This document shows positions 43,740 through 54,876 of a stretch of 64,000 bases of DNA, piece by piece. The DNA comes from Owenia fusiformis (Eukaryota; Annelida; Polychaeta; Sabellida; Oweniidae), in the NCBI GenBank assembly GCA_903813345.2, contig CAIIXF020000011.1, forward strand, positions 4,614,571-4,678,570. Reading direction: 5' to 3'. Every line of letters begins with the position of its first letter. Position 1 is the stretch's first letter. The notes beneath the pieces were generated by a model, which saw nothing but the letters and a program-made list of their open reading frames with translations, did no database searches and was not told the origin of the DNA. A program made the translations under genes and the position numbers.

Positions 43740-44870
43740 TCAGCATATAAAATGTGCCCATTCGATCTTCAAATAGATTCTCTACCTCAGCAATACCTAC
43801 TGCAGTTTCAGATTGGATCAATCTACCATCTGCTATCAAATCTAAGAATACTTTCCAAAATTTAAAAGACACCAAAGATTTTATTTCCAAAAACGCCCTC
43901 ACTTTTGTCGACAAGCCAGCTTAATTTAGCAAGAAATAGTAAGGGCTGACCTATATGTTAAAGCCCAATTTTACGCTCACAACTTTAAGTCTATTGGCAA
44001 CCTTAACTGATCTTGTGAAAAACCACAAATCCTGAAGCATTTTATATTTCATATTGACTTACTCACCTTACAAAGACAGAAATTTAAAGACAAACTTTGT
44101 GAACTGGAAACTAAGATCTTCAGCCATACTCTTTCTCAAACTGATTTCATAGCTATGTTAAAAATAGGAATTCGGCTAAACCTTGACGTAAATTCCAAAA
44201 TATCACTTCTTATTGTTAATTTTATCAAAGACAATAGCTAATTCCCTCCTTCTTGTTCATCTCTAGTATCCTATAGTCCCGTCACACTTGCCTTAGTTCA
44301 AGACCCTGATTGCTCTGCCACCTCTACTTCCACCTGCCCCCTTTGTTCTGAAATAATGCCATTCTGGCGATTTAAGAATTTAGGCATTTTTATATTGTTT
44401 GTGTATTCAATTGAAATAAATAATTAATAATAATATAAAATTTGAACCAAATCCTTCAACTGGATTTGAGATATCAAAGATTACGTTCTTTTACGATAAA
44501 TGGTGGCCATTGTGAAATTCAGAGACCATCTGTATCCCCAGGCATCAGCATATGAAATTTCTGTTTACTGGTATTTTGGTTTATCAAAGATAACATTTTT
44601 TACAAAAATTGTGGCCATCTCGAAAATCTCTTTTTGAGCAAAACTCATTTGCAACGAGACACCAGCATATAAAATTTGAGCCAAACCCTTCAACTTGTAT
44701 TTGAATTTTCAAAGGTTACATATTTTTACGAAAAATGGTGGCCATTTTAAATTGAGTGGCCATATTGAAAATTCCTTCTTGGGCGGAGGTCCCACACCTA
44801 TGAGGCATAAGCCTATAAAATTTAATCAAATTTGTCAATTGGTATTTGACTTATTAACCGGACAAACGGA
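43740..44870. repeat. Degenerate ~115-bp repeat family
   Basis: At 44425-44870 three to four diverged units share CAGCATATAAAATTTGAACC, AAATCCTTCAACTGGTATTT, ATCAAAGATTACGTTCTTTT and ACGATAAATGGTGGCCATT. Further members lie at 43090, 43736 and 47760-47900. 43780-44400 is AT-rich with no clear assignment. Confidence 0.6.
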
Positions 44871-45053
44871 TGGATAAATGGCCGGCTTCTCTATGTCCCC
44901 CTCAACTTCGTTCGGTGGGATAATTAATCATCAATTATAATAGTTGTTTATGAAAAAGTATATATCACTGAGATGGAAATTATAATTCTACAAATTCCAA
45001 GCATTCTCAAATGGTCAATAAAACATGTCTTTGTCGTACAACTGTTTATCTCT

Positions 45054-46082
45054 CTAGACATTTAATCCAAGGCTTCTAATAGTCAAATAGAACTTTTGTT
45101 TAACGAAATTGTATATCTCATAAGAGTTCTTGTATCTGTTTTTAATAAACTGAATGATTTCATTAGATGGTCTTTTCTTTCTTGATGATGGTGTAGCATT
45201 TTGTTTCTTTTTTGACTGAATGTAAAATTGTACCATGCCTTTAAAGTATGATGGCAGAAGCATTTCCAAGGCATGTACAGTGTGTGTATACTCCTCAGTC
45301 AACCCTATCAACATGTAGTATTTCTCAATGTTATATTTTGCTTTTGCAAGGCCATAGTCCACATTGGCGCACTCATTTTCATGCCCGCAAAACCATCGAA
45401 CATAATCGTCGTAGTCAACTAACATACATTTTGTAACTAAGGAAGAACTGTTGAGATTATCTCTTATACATTTTTCAAATGTTTCATTCTTTGAATGAGT
45501 TTTATAGAATTCAATTCTTTTATTTTTCCTAGAGTTAAGCCTTGTAAATTGATAATAAAAACGTGACAAAGTTCTCTCAAAGGGATCCCTTATGATATTA
45601 AAATATATTGGCTGCCTGTACCCAAACTTTTCAAAATCCATGAAATATATATGTCGCTCAAATATAACTTTATTTGTAGTAAGATTTTGAAATGATTTTA
45701 CATATTCACCAAGCCCCTCCTTATCTAATTGGTGGTTTTTCTCACCATATAATGTTGATCGTATCAAGTTGAACTTGGCCCTTATTCTCAATTGGCCCAG
45801 AAGGTAAAGCATCGTTGATGATCCACATTTCGACATTCTGTTGTATATAACAAGTTTTTTAGTTGCTTTTGGATAAACTCCAAATGGTAACATGTTGTCA
45901 TTTAGATGTTGATCGTATCCGTATTTCGCCTCCTCAGATTTCTTGACTGGCACTGGAACTCCTTCTTTCATGTCTCTATACGTAGTTTGATACTTTAAAT
46001 TCACCATGAGTATAATCATCCCGAGGCATAAAATGAAGTACACCTTTGCAAATGATGTTTTGTTTTTTAACATTTTGAGCAA
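45054..46082 (-). CDS. UST: Uronyl 2-sulfotransferase-like Golgi enzyme
   Basis: 342 residues in one exon. A type II membrane layout: short basic N-terminus, a hydrophobic span at about 12-30 (AKVYFILCLGMIILMVNL), a stem, then the catalytic domain. The 5'-PAPS-binding loop is YNRMSKCGSSTMLYLL (80-95), the 3'-phosphate motif is IIRDPFERTLSRFYY (163-177), and H144 in FERHIYF sits where the family has its catalytic base. The C-terminal LPSYFKGM..FY and the (S)NEII..IKNRYKNSYEIYNFVKQKF stretch follow the uronyl/heparan sulfate 2-O-sulfotransferase family, whose members move sulfate from PAPS to the 2-position of uronic acid in glycosaminoglycans. The CGSST loop is closer to the uronyl enzymes (dermatan/chondroitin) than to heparan sulfate 2-O-sulfotransferase. 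Four N-glycosylation sequons (133, 199, 211, 295) fit a Golgi lumenal domain. Length is normal. Exact substrate is uncertain. Confidence 0.85.
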   Translation of the reverse strand: MLKMLKNKTSFAKVYFILCLGMIILMVNLKYQTTYRDMKEGVPVPVKKSEEAKYGYDQHLNDNMLPFGVYPKATKKLVIYNRMSKCGSSTMLYLLGQLRIRAKFNLIRSTLYGEKNHQLDKEGLGEYVKSFQNLTTNKVIFERHIYFMDFEKFGYRQPIYFNIIRDPFERTLSRFYYQFTRLNSRKNKRIEFYKTHSKNETFEKCIRDNLNSSSLVTKCMLVDYDDYVRWFCGHENECANVDYGLAKAKYNIEKYYMLIGLTEEYTHTVHALEMLLPSYFKGMVQFYIQSKKKQNATPSSRKKRPSNEIIQFIKNRYKNSYEIYNFVKQKFYLTIRSLGLNV

Positions 46083-46104
46083 TGCTTTTCACCTATGATC
46101 CAGA
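46083..46104 (-). promoter_or_regulatory. 3' splice site and 5' UTR start of the sulfotransferase coding exon
   Basis: On the minus strand GCAGCTATTTACAG precedes TCTGGATCATAGG, 22 bases before the ATG. Partner of the donor at 48193. Confidence 0.5.
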
Positions 46105-48193
46105 CTGTAAATAGCTGCTTACAGTCTATGTCCTTTTGAAATCTTAAGTGTTTAGCTATAGTTCAATAGGAGTGAGCTATTTATTGAATTCTAAAGTTTT
46201 CAATACTACTACACTACAGTCCTGGATTTATTTTTAAAAATAAAGCCAAATCACTTGGAATTTTATGAAGTTAAAATGGACTTAAACAGGGGTCATTTTT
46301 ATGACTAGAACTCTTCAAAAAATCAAATTATTAAATTCATTGAGATATACTCTCTATTAAGTAACTACACAATTTACCACTTGGAAACAAAAATATGGTC
46401 ATTTTGACTATAATCAACAAGGATCTATTTTTCATTTTAAGCTTTTTTTAATATATAATTACTTTTCCAATACAAATTGGCTTTAAATCTACCCATGAAA
46501 CAAGTAAATAGTTCTCGGATTTGTCCAGTTAATTCGGGGAGTCAAAAATTTAGCAGAGCTTAAAAATGTAGTTTCTGGCTGATTTCTACAAATATACCAA
46601 AATTCTCATCAATATCCAAAAAGATGAAGCATCCACCAAACTGCCGAATACAGGACTTTTAAGAACAAAAAAGTAGCACTGTGGTTAAAAAATGACCTGC
46701 TAAGATGACCTAATTACTTACCAGGAACCTATCTGCTCTATGATACGAAGTAACCTCCAGCAGACGTGGTTCTGTAAGGTACAGGTAACAACTAGTGTTC
46801 CCTCTCGCCAGGCTAGCCATGCTCTATCTAATGAATGCCTGGTAGGGTGTATAGTAGGCATTATTAAACTTTAATAACGGCATGGTCCAGATGTGAAAGT
46901 CATTTTGTCAGTAAGATAATTATTAACCTTGTTGTACCTGAAAATAATTTGAATGCTCTAGATTTTCAGTTGAACATGTTTAGATCTAATTGGACCAAAA
47001 GAAAATAAATATATGAATATACACCTCATGAGACTAATCAAAATCTATATAATAAGGCTTGAGATTTATAAACCTGTCCAACAATTTAATTGCATGGTTG
47101 TTTTGAACATCTTTGAAACACCCACTGTCATGCCATCTACACTGTGGAGGAACTCGTGAAGCGAAAAAACGGATCCGTTTTCGTAACAAAATGGCGCAAA
47201 CGATTTCGATACATTTTTGTTTTTCCATTGTTTCACGAGATAAAAGCAGAATCAACACTATATTTTTTGCACAAACGTGTGTCAGAGTGTTATGTTTCAG
47301 AAAATCCAAGCTTTTGCGCACGTATTTCATTGTAAGACTGCAAAATCATCAATATACTTCCTCACTTAGTTACGTGAATAAATGGGCTAAAAAGTGCAGC
47401 AATTACGAAAATGATGAAAATTATGTTATGTTAACGGGATTTCAGCATGATGAGTTAATAAGGTTGGCAACATAAATGTTAATTGATATGATATAGAATT
47501 TGTTATAACGTTCACTTGCAGTCCACAATCGTTAAATAGAGCCGAGTGCTACAATTAGTTTCGAAAGTGCAAACAGTGCAATATTCAACTTTGACCTACC
47601 CGGGCCTCCTAATGTTAAACTAGAAAAATAGTAACTGCACAGAGTAGCCAATCCAACCGCAGCGAAGAGGCAAATCCAACCGAACAAAACATATTTTGAT
47701 GTGATGCGATGCCATTAGTAAATTCTGTTTTGAGCAGAGGTCTTATGACGATAAATCATTACCACATAAATTTTGCACCAAATCCTATTACTTGTAAAAA
47801 TTACATTTTTCATGAACAATGGAAGCCAATTTTGATTTTAAGTTATCTTGCACAACAGAGTCCTATGTCATTAGCATGTGGAATTTAAACCAAATTCTGA
47901 TATTTCAGATTTTGAAGATAACATGACTTCCGTTGAATATCACTTGATATTATATCATTGCTTTAAATCATGTGATTTAATTGGCTGATGCTGAACCATG
48001 TGATTAAAATACCATAGCGTACAGTATTTCAAAGCTCCTTCAATAATGGTGACCTAAAATGATACAATATAATTCATCATATAAGATTTTCAAATTGTAT
48101 TAAGTTTTAAAATAGAATGTCATAATAACACATTAGTTCTGATTCGGGATTTTGGCATCTTGATTCACAAGGTTTCCATTGTTCCTATCTCAC
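46105..48193. other. Presumed 5' UTR intron of the sulfotransferase gene
   Basis: Contains the dispersed repeat 47110-47340 (partner of 39950-40260) and members of the ~115-bp family at 47760-47900. No exon was found inside. Confidence 0.4.
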
Positions 48194-48290
48194 CTTGATA
48201 AATCTGCCCGATTTAAGCGACTACTGTGTAAATAAACCCCAGCTGAGTTCACTCTCAATATTGCTCCTCCTGGCAGCTGCCGCAGCAACT
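48194..48290 (-). other. Candidate non-coding first exon of the sulfotransferase gene
   Basis: On the minus strand this GC-richer stretch ends TTATCAAG before GTGAGATAG, a strong donor. Just upstream (48295-48390) are CCAAT boxes in both directions (GATTGGCCGATTGG) and CACGTG (E-box), as in a TATA-less promoter. The start at 48290 is approximate. Confidence 0.45.
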
Positions 48291-48294
48291 GTAA

Positions 48295-48390
48295 GACGCC
48301 ACAAAACCAATCGGCCAATCAACGATGAAATATTTATTCAGATATTTTCAATATTTTGTCACGTGGCGAAGCAGATCGTTCTGATTGGGT
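48295..48390 (-). promoter_or_regulatory. CCAAT/E-box promoter candidate
   Basis: Two ATTGG motifs 8 bases apart, a third CCAATC around 48380 and TCACGTGG at 48359-48366 cluster in about 90 bp upstream of the candidate first exon. A 182-codon plus-strand frame overlaps but is not called. Confidence 0.4.
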
Positions 48391-49058
48391 TCGTGGACTT
48401 AACATCGGGCCATGAACCACCACATATGAATGGGAAAAATAAATTGGGTTTCGGTAGAACTCTCCTTACTTTTTGTACCATTAGGATGCGTGTTAAATTG
48501 ACAAAGTTCAAATTAGAATTTGTCAAATCGCAGCCCATCGATTTTCAAAGAATTTCAGAGAAAATATATCCCACGAAAATCAAAATTTCTGCTCTTTTAC
48601 GTGTACATAGTTGGAGTACCAAAATGTCATCAAAATTATGTACATTGACCAATTCACCACTACCAAGGTCATCCATCCACAAAAGTAATCCCGAAGATTT
48701 AATCGTTCACTGTTTATGCTCATATGTTTCCCAGTTATTCTGAGCATTATATGCCTGTAAATTAGAGTATTTTATCTTAAGATGGTGCCGCTGTGTAGTA
48801 TACCATTGAAGTCCCCAAACAGGTTTTTAATAGAACTACTTTCGAAACTACCACGAAGTAAACAAACGAGTAAGGATAGTAAGCTTACACTCTTCGATTC
48901 GTTGGACACTTTGCCAACTCATTGAGTAGTGCACATGTTTATGACTGCACTTTGAAAAATTTAATGTATGTTAAAGACACCAGTCAGCTAACTAAAAGTA
49001 AACGGGTAAGTCATATTTTTATATCTATCAACTGACTATGACGATATCAATGTATTAG
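48391..49058. other. Non-coding, nothing recognised
   Basis: No supported gene or element border. Confidence 0.35.
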
Positions 49059-50383
49059 ATACGACGTCAGATACTGTACATCGCGGCATTTTACTGCATT
49101 TTTACATGCGTACTTACTTTTAAAACCGCGATATTGACAGCAAAATCATATTTTTCTACAATTTTTCGTCATCAGTTGAACACGTATGTCCATGATATAT
49201 TGTGCCTATCAGCATTCCAAATAACTGATTTGGGACTTTTTAAAAGAGAATCACGCAAGCCGTATTATGTGACTTTCTATGCTAAAACCGGTTGTGGACT
49301 GTAACATTTTGAAGAAAAATGATTTTAATTTTAAACGAAAAATGAAGATAACTTTTTCATTTCTTAACGGATCTTTCTCAAATTTTCACAATATTTAAAT
49401 TCACCATTTTGAAAAATACAAACAGATTCTGTGTGATGACGTCATAATATAACAATGCTAACTTAACGCTTATATTTATGCAAAAAAAGTGTGGACAGGC
49501 AGAAGTTCGTACCAACAAGATATATATTTTGATCAATTAAACATTAAATTGTATGAGAGGTGAATTATTATTTTTTGATTCCTGAAAGGCATATCATATT
49601 CTATATTTTCATCAAAAAAATATATCATTTCGATTAAAATTCAGTCTGTAAGAAGTATAAATTGAAAGAAATATGAAGTGAAGCCATGTGAAAAATTCAC
49701 AAAATTACGTTTCATTTTTTGAGTTCAAATATTTCTAATTAATGGAATAACATTCAAAACTTTCCAATGTTTCAGCATATTCTTTTAAATATACCCCTTA
49801 CTACATACAATTAATTTCATTTAATTTGAACCAGTATATATTGAGATAGACATCATTTTATCACCGCAACCCCAAGTGAAGCCTTTACAAAATAAGACGT
49901 TGCGCCGTTAGCGTATTATATGTTTTCCTTTATTATTCATTGCTTTAAATAAATAAAACTAAATATTCGAGTTAAAATAAATTACAAATAATGCATTTAA
50001 CAATCTTTAATATCTTCCCGTCTGTGTATATCAGTTGAATATGACGAGGGGCACTGTGAAAAAGTCTAGAAAGACGGTGCGACAAAGAGAGTGCAGGGCC
50101 GAAAAGCGCGACAAAGAAGAAAACGGGTAGAGTTTGAAATGTCTACTTTCTGGTGATTCTAATTCTGTATATCGTGACAAAACATTTGTGAATATAGAAT
50201 TATATTGAAGCGCACATTAATCTGAACAAAACTTGAAGTTTTTAAGAAGATTCCACGAATATTAAAACTTTTGCAATTACTTGGAGGAGCATTGCTCATA
50301 TTTATCGCGTAAATCTTTGCATTTTGTCGGTAAAATGAACAATTACAATGTTACGCCGTGATGTACAGTATCTGACGTCGTAT
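49059..50383 (+). mobile_element. 1.33-kb TIR element, copy 1
   Basis: Ends ATACGACGTCAGATACTGTA and TACAGTATCTGACGTCGTAT give a 28-bp TIR (continuing CATCGCGG / CCGTGATG). A second copy in the same orientation lies at 61087-62398, mostly over 90% alike by eye. Both keep a short basic frame (copy 1 at 50041-50130). No clear target duplication was found. Confidence 0.75.
50041..50130 (+). CDS. Short basic reading frame kept in both copies of the 1.33-kb element
   Basis: ATG to TAG, 29 codons, MTRGTVKKSRKTVRQRECRA then EKRDKEENG. The frame is also open upstream to an acceptor-like TGTATATCAG at 50024-50033, so it could be an exon. Copy 2 (62068-62157) differs at about eight bases and keeps the length and stop. 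The peptide is very basic, like a DNA- or RNA-binding segment, but no family is recognised. Conservation is not clearly above that of the flanks, so it may not be coding. Confidence 0.25.
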   Translation: MTRGTVKKSRKTVRQRECRAEKRDKEENG

Positions 50384-50544
50384 CATTAACTGTTAATATA
50401 TTGCTATAGCAAGTTATTCGAACAAACATTGCCAATATGGATAAACTATCTTATTTAGATTCTCACCACAATCCCACTAGCAAAGGATGAGCAGACGGCG
50501 CTTGACAACTAGAACCCAAAATCGATCTTATATGTAGACACGTT

Positions 50545-50598
50545 ATGAAACCTGCGGCGCTGTCAAAAAGGTTTGAACTGCCACAGCCGTATGAGAAG
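50545..50598 (+). CDS. Candidate first coding exon of an unknown gene
   Basis: ATG at 50545 opens 18 codons, MKPAALSKRFELPQPYEK, directly followed by GTAAAC. An acceptor-like TTATATGTAG precedes it by ten bases. The local base composition is less AT-rich than its surroundings. No downstream exon in the right phase was found (a Pro-rich frame at 51140-51175 before GTAACG has the wrong phase). Weak support, not certain. Confidence 0.25.
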
Positions 50599-50599
50599 G

Positions 50600-52231
50600 T
50601 AAACCCTATGTTTTGTTGCAGTAAAACACCCCTTACGATATCTATATATATACTAATCCCTATTCCGATATTTAGCGAAATGGTTTGAACGATGATATTC
50701 ATATTTATTATGAACATATTTTAATAATTGCCATTATTTTATATAAGTACAGGTACTGACCCAGTCGACAATTAATGGAATCATGAATGCCCATTCATAC
50801 TGGAATTATTATTATGTATATCAGTTGGTACATAATTTGTTGACTAAGTTCTTTAAACGTAAGGTATAGTTTTCTATGACCGTTTAAAAGAAATTATGGT
50901 CCCCTGGGGATTATGGTCCCCTTTCCTTACGGCCCTTTCTGGCCCTGACTGTGTATAAATAATAAGGAAAATAATTGTAATTAGGTCACCATATAAATCA
51001 ATAGAGAGTAGGACCACCTACCCTTTTACACCAGGTCTATTACTATGACTTTACTATGTGCGATTCTTTTCTCAAATGGACGGCGAGAGGATATTTAAAT
51101 CTCACTCCTAGACAGTTCTGTCAAAAAACTCCATTGTAAAAACTTGTTGGTTCCAACACCACCGGCACACAACCCGGTAACGTCAAAAAATGTCCGAATA
51201 ATATATTTTGCAATAATTGTAAATATATTTAGATACCTCAATTACATCACATCCCTTCTAAATATAATGTTTTCCACGGTAATTTTACCTAATCATTTCA
51301 TTTGCTTATTACCTAATTTTTGCTAGGTTCGGAAAATTAAATGTCGGAAACATTATTCTCATAATGTTATCCAGCGGGAGGTTTCTTGTCATTAGGAAAA
51401 TTATAATTAGGAATCAAAAATGATAAAAATTCGACCATTCGGAAAATTAACCACCAAGATTAAATACCACTTCTACAATCCTTTGTACTTTTTTATTTCT
51501 GTAATGCTTTAGGTTAACAATTTGAACTGTTTTGTGCATTATTGCAATTTGAACATATTTTAAATAATGTTCCAATCGCGCGAGTGTTTTGATCATTCGC
51601 TGTTGTGTATGATTTAGCATTACTTAATACTAAATTTTGGCATATTTTGGTGGATTTAGATCTATTTTTGGATTTATAATTATAAAATAATTATAAATCC
51701 GTTAAATAATCAATCTGCTTAACAGCAGAATCCGAAATTTAAAAAAATCCTATACTAAAATAACCACAGATATTTCAGTTCTAAATTGCAAAAACGAACA
51801 GGTGAATTATAAATTAAACGGTATCCAGAATTTTTTATTTGATATCTTATTAAAACCAACAGAATCCGATATCAGCAATCATCTAAAAATCATTTTCGCA
51901 ATTATAATGAAGCTACACATTGAGGTTTTGCATGATTCTTAGGAAAGATGCATATTTTAATCCTTATTGCTGTATACATTTTTACTGTTTCTATCTTTTT
52001 CAAAAAGTGTATTTTCCAAAGTCTCTAACTTCCATGCTGTTAAATATTTGTGTGGCATTTTCTCCATGCTTCTTATGATATAATAGAATCACCGGAAAAA
52101 TGCAAACATTAGAATCCTTGAAGAGAAGCTTTCATTTTCTAATATCAATATCAGGTTGCCTCTTATTGCAATAAGATTTTATATTATAAAAATATAAAAT
52201 AAATATAAAAAATAAATAAATGATAAATTAT
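50600..52231. other. Non-coding, nothing recognised
   Basis: AT-rich with short open frames only. No element ends seen. Confidence 0.35.
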
Positions 52232-52500
52232 TGTCTCCTACACTTAGTGTACTAAATGTATAATAACATTAAAAAATAAATTTGATATTTATTGGCAAAA
52301 TGAATATCCGGAGGATATCGTGACGATATACTCCGGGCGGAGGATATCGTGACGATATGCTCCGGAAAACCCAATATGCGGAGGATATTGTGACGATATA
52401 CTCCGCTTGTTGATTTCCCGCCAAATTGACTCTATTTGGCATGGAATTCATTTTGCAATGATATTATACATTTAGTACACTCCTTGTAAGTGTAGGATAA
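52232..52500. mobile_element. ~270-bp MITE with three internal hairpins
   Basis: Ends TCCTACACTTAGTGTACTAA and (reverse) GTAGTGTACTAAATGTATAATA-like sequence pair: 52235-52264 against 52463-52497. Between them three near-identical imperfect palindromes of the form CGGAGGATAT..CGTGACG..ATACTCCG stand in tandem (52308-52405). Confidence 0.72.
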
Positions 52501-53100
52501 TAAGAACATCCTATGATTTTTTCAGAATATCATTTTAATCTACTCGGTGATATTGATATATTAGCAGTCTGTATGAGTTTTCATTATCTATAACCTAAGT
52601 AAGCTTATTGACCGGCAGGGTTTAATATTAAAAGGCAACAGTAAAATACAGTATTCTATTTGGAATTTCTATAATTCATGTTTACCCTTATTACATGAAC
52701 CATGGACCCTTAAAGTCCGTGCATGAACATTCATTCATTCATGTATTTCTATTGAAAGCATTACCTTGTTTCGTTTTTCCATTCCGTCAAAACAAATACC
52801 ATCAAACATGTCAAACAAGCCATTGAAACCTTTGTTCAATTTATATTATTATTCTATATTTTTTTATAATTAAAGTTACCAGTTAAAAATATTTTCCCAG
52901 TGAGTATTAACGACCATGATCGAACATGCCGGACACAATGCGAAAAACGTCCGTAGCCGTTCACAAAAAGACATTGATTGTGTACTACATGCAGTAGACG
53001 TATCTTGCTCAAATCTGACCGCTTTACATAAGTGGGGACCTCGGGGTGAGGAATACACAGGGAATGTACAACCCCACCCGAAAATCATCAAAAAGCACGC
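52501..53100. other. Non-coding, nothing certain
   Basis: Open frames of 71 and 75 codons on opposite strands at 52876-53143 may be further LINE sequence, but neither shows reverse-transcriptase motifs. Confidence 0.3.
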
Positions 53101-53247
53101 ATGCTATATATCACGAGTGAAATCATTCATGCCTGGACTGTAAGGTTATACTTGTGAAGGCGGTTCATTAAGACAGGACATGTTAAATATTCACAATTGT
53201 TATCCTCAAATGTAACGTTATCCTTTCCCGAAAAATGAACAGAAATA

Positions 53248-53903
53248 TTAACATGGTATATTCCGCGTATCGTGTTTGTGAAATGCACTGCTTGAGTTTG
53301 AATAGCTCACTGATTGGTCAATTGAGCTAAGCTGAACTCCTTGACAATTTGCCACATTATTTCTTATTCTAAACTCCCAATACAAAAGTGAGTGGTCAGG
53401 CAATTGGATGTCAGGTACAATACCCATTGAATTACATAAGCTTGACATGGTAAAAACATTGAACTTAGTAAACAAAGGCAGTGACATATGGGGTACAATA
53501 CAATAGTAAACGACAGAGTGACCCTGAGTTGAAACAAATGTAAAGTCGTTGTGTTCATGATTTCTACCATTAAGGATACAACAGTTTACATATTGTAAAA
53601 ATTCAAGCAATTTGGCACCATAAGCATTTTGTTTAAAATCTAATACATTTCTATCACATAGATTGTCAACTCCTGCAATAAAATCTTCACCATCGCCAGT
53701 TCTGGCGTTACAATCGGTACATATAAAGTATTCACCTATATCTTGGTACAAATAAATATGTGTCAAAAGATTGTCAAAAAATACATCTGGGTTACTTCTC
53801 ACACACCCTTCGGGTGGCAGATAAGCCACACTGGCACTGAATAATGACAAGTTAACTGATTTAGCACAGAATTTAAGCCACAATATACCTTCAGTATCGT
53901 CAT
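53248..53903 (-). pseudogene. LINE endonuclease, C-terminal part
   Basis: Frame from DDTEGILWLKFCAKSVNLSL through VAYLPPEG, FICTDCNARTGDGEDF, LLEFLQYVNCCILNGR and VPDIQLPDHSLLYWEF. These match the order of AP-endonuclease-type LINE domains: a Y-x-P-P strand, G/D-x-N-A-R-x-G-D, L-x-N-G-R, and a final D-H active-site His. After the stop at 53248 a shifted frame (FSGKDNVTFEDNNCEYLTC) continues, so the copy has at least one frameshift. Confidence 0.8.
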
Positions 53904-53907
53904 TTAA

Positions 53908-54664
53908 GGTCTCATGGAAGTTAACAGGAAATGACAAAACAAAAAATGACAAAGCCATGCTGGATTTTGAAAATTTTTTGAACCAAGATAACAGAGTTCT
54001 GTTTGGACCTCCAGTCAGTTTAACTAGTTCCAAATATCATTTACATGACCAGGAACACAATTGAAATGGTCAGAATGACCATAAACATGATAAAATAACC
54101 TTTTTAGCCCTCTGAAAATGTGACTGAAAAATAGCTAAAAGTAGGTGCTCAGGAAAGGTCAATGAACAGAATCTTTTGATTTTTTCAGAATATGTGTCCA
54201 ATATATTGTTCTAAATGACACAATCTTTGAAATTTTCAAAAATTGTCTGAAACAATAATGGCTGTAGTAAAAAGGAAAATAGATCGATTTTCAATTCAGT
54301 TTTTTTCAATTTTTTCTTTTTCTAAGAATGATATCAAATTTTTTTGAATTGTATCATTTAGAGCAATATATTGGGCACATTTTCTGAAAAGGTCAAAATA
54401 TTCTGTTCAGTGACCTTTCCTGAGCACCTACTCTTAGCTATTTTTTAGTCACATTTTCAGAGGGCTGAAAAGGTTATTCTATCATGTTTATGGTCATTCT
54501 GACCATTTCAACTGTGTTCCTGGTCATGTAAATGATATGTGGAACTAGTTAAACTGACTGGAGGTCCAAACAGAACTCTGTTATCTTGGTTCAAAAAATT
54601 TTCAAAATCCAGCATGGCTTTGTCATTTTTTGTTTTGTCACTTCCTGTTAACTTCCATGAGACC
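53908..54664. mobile_element. 757-bp MITE with ~330-bp TIRs at a TTAA site
   Basis: GGTCTCATGGAAGTTAACAG at the left pairs with CTGTTAACTTCCATGAGACC at the right, and the arms stay complementary for about 330 bp. TTAA flanks both sides (53904-53907, 54665-54668). Insertion is in LINE coding sequence, and the frame is restored without it, proving the 4-bp TTAA duplication. Relatives: 27785-28010 and 35330-35640. Confidence 0.9.
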
Positions 54665-54668
54665 TTAA

Positions 54669-54874
54669 TACGCTAACATCGTACGTTTTTAAAAGGGACC
54701 TACTGACAAGGAATCCTACACCTCCAGAGCCAAAACGAACTCTCACATGTTTAGATCTATTGTTTCCAAACCAAACCATGTTGTCTACTGTAACTACGTC
54801 ACTACCTATGAGATGAGTTTCGGCAATGCCTAGTATATCAAACCTTTTACATTTAATCATTTCACACAGTGTAA
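54669..54874 (-). pseudogene. LINE endonuclease, N-terminal part
   Basis: CEMIKCKRFDILGIAETHLI then VWFGNNRSKHVRVRFGSGGVG and SLLKTYDVSVL. D-I-L-G-I-A-E-T-H-L is the typical second block with the catalytic Glu. The first block (WNVRGLPNICNDKYN) lies on the far side of the Harbinger insertion at 56709-56753. Confidence 0.8.
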
Positions 54875-54876
54875 TA

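Noticed and set aside
48195-48743. 182-codon frame on the plus strand
   Set aside because: Composition looks random apart from one Leu/Ala run, and it overlaps a CCAAT/E-box promoter and a donor site read on the other strand. Possible but not supported.
51120-51175. Second exon for the 50545 candidate (Pro-rich VPTPPAHNP before GTAACG)
   Set aside because: The acceptor ACTCCTAGACAG puts it in a phase that does not match, and two frames are open equally.
52876-53143. Opposing 71- and 75-codon frames as a LINE reverse transcriptase or a gene
   Set aside because: Neither shows reverse-transcriptase blocks nor splice sites; the position suggests decayed LINE sequence, but this is not demonstrable.
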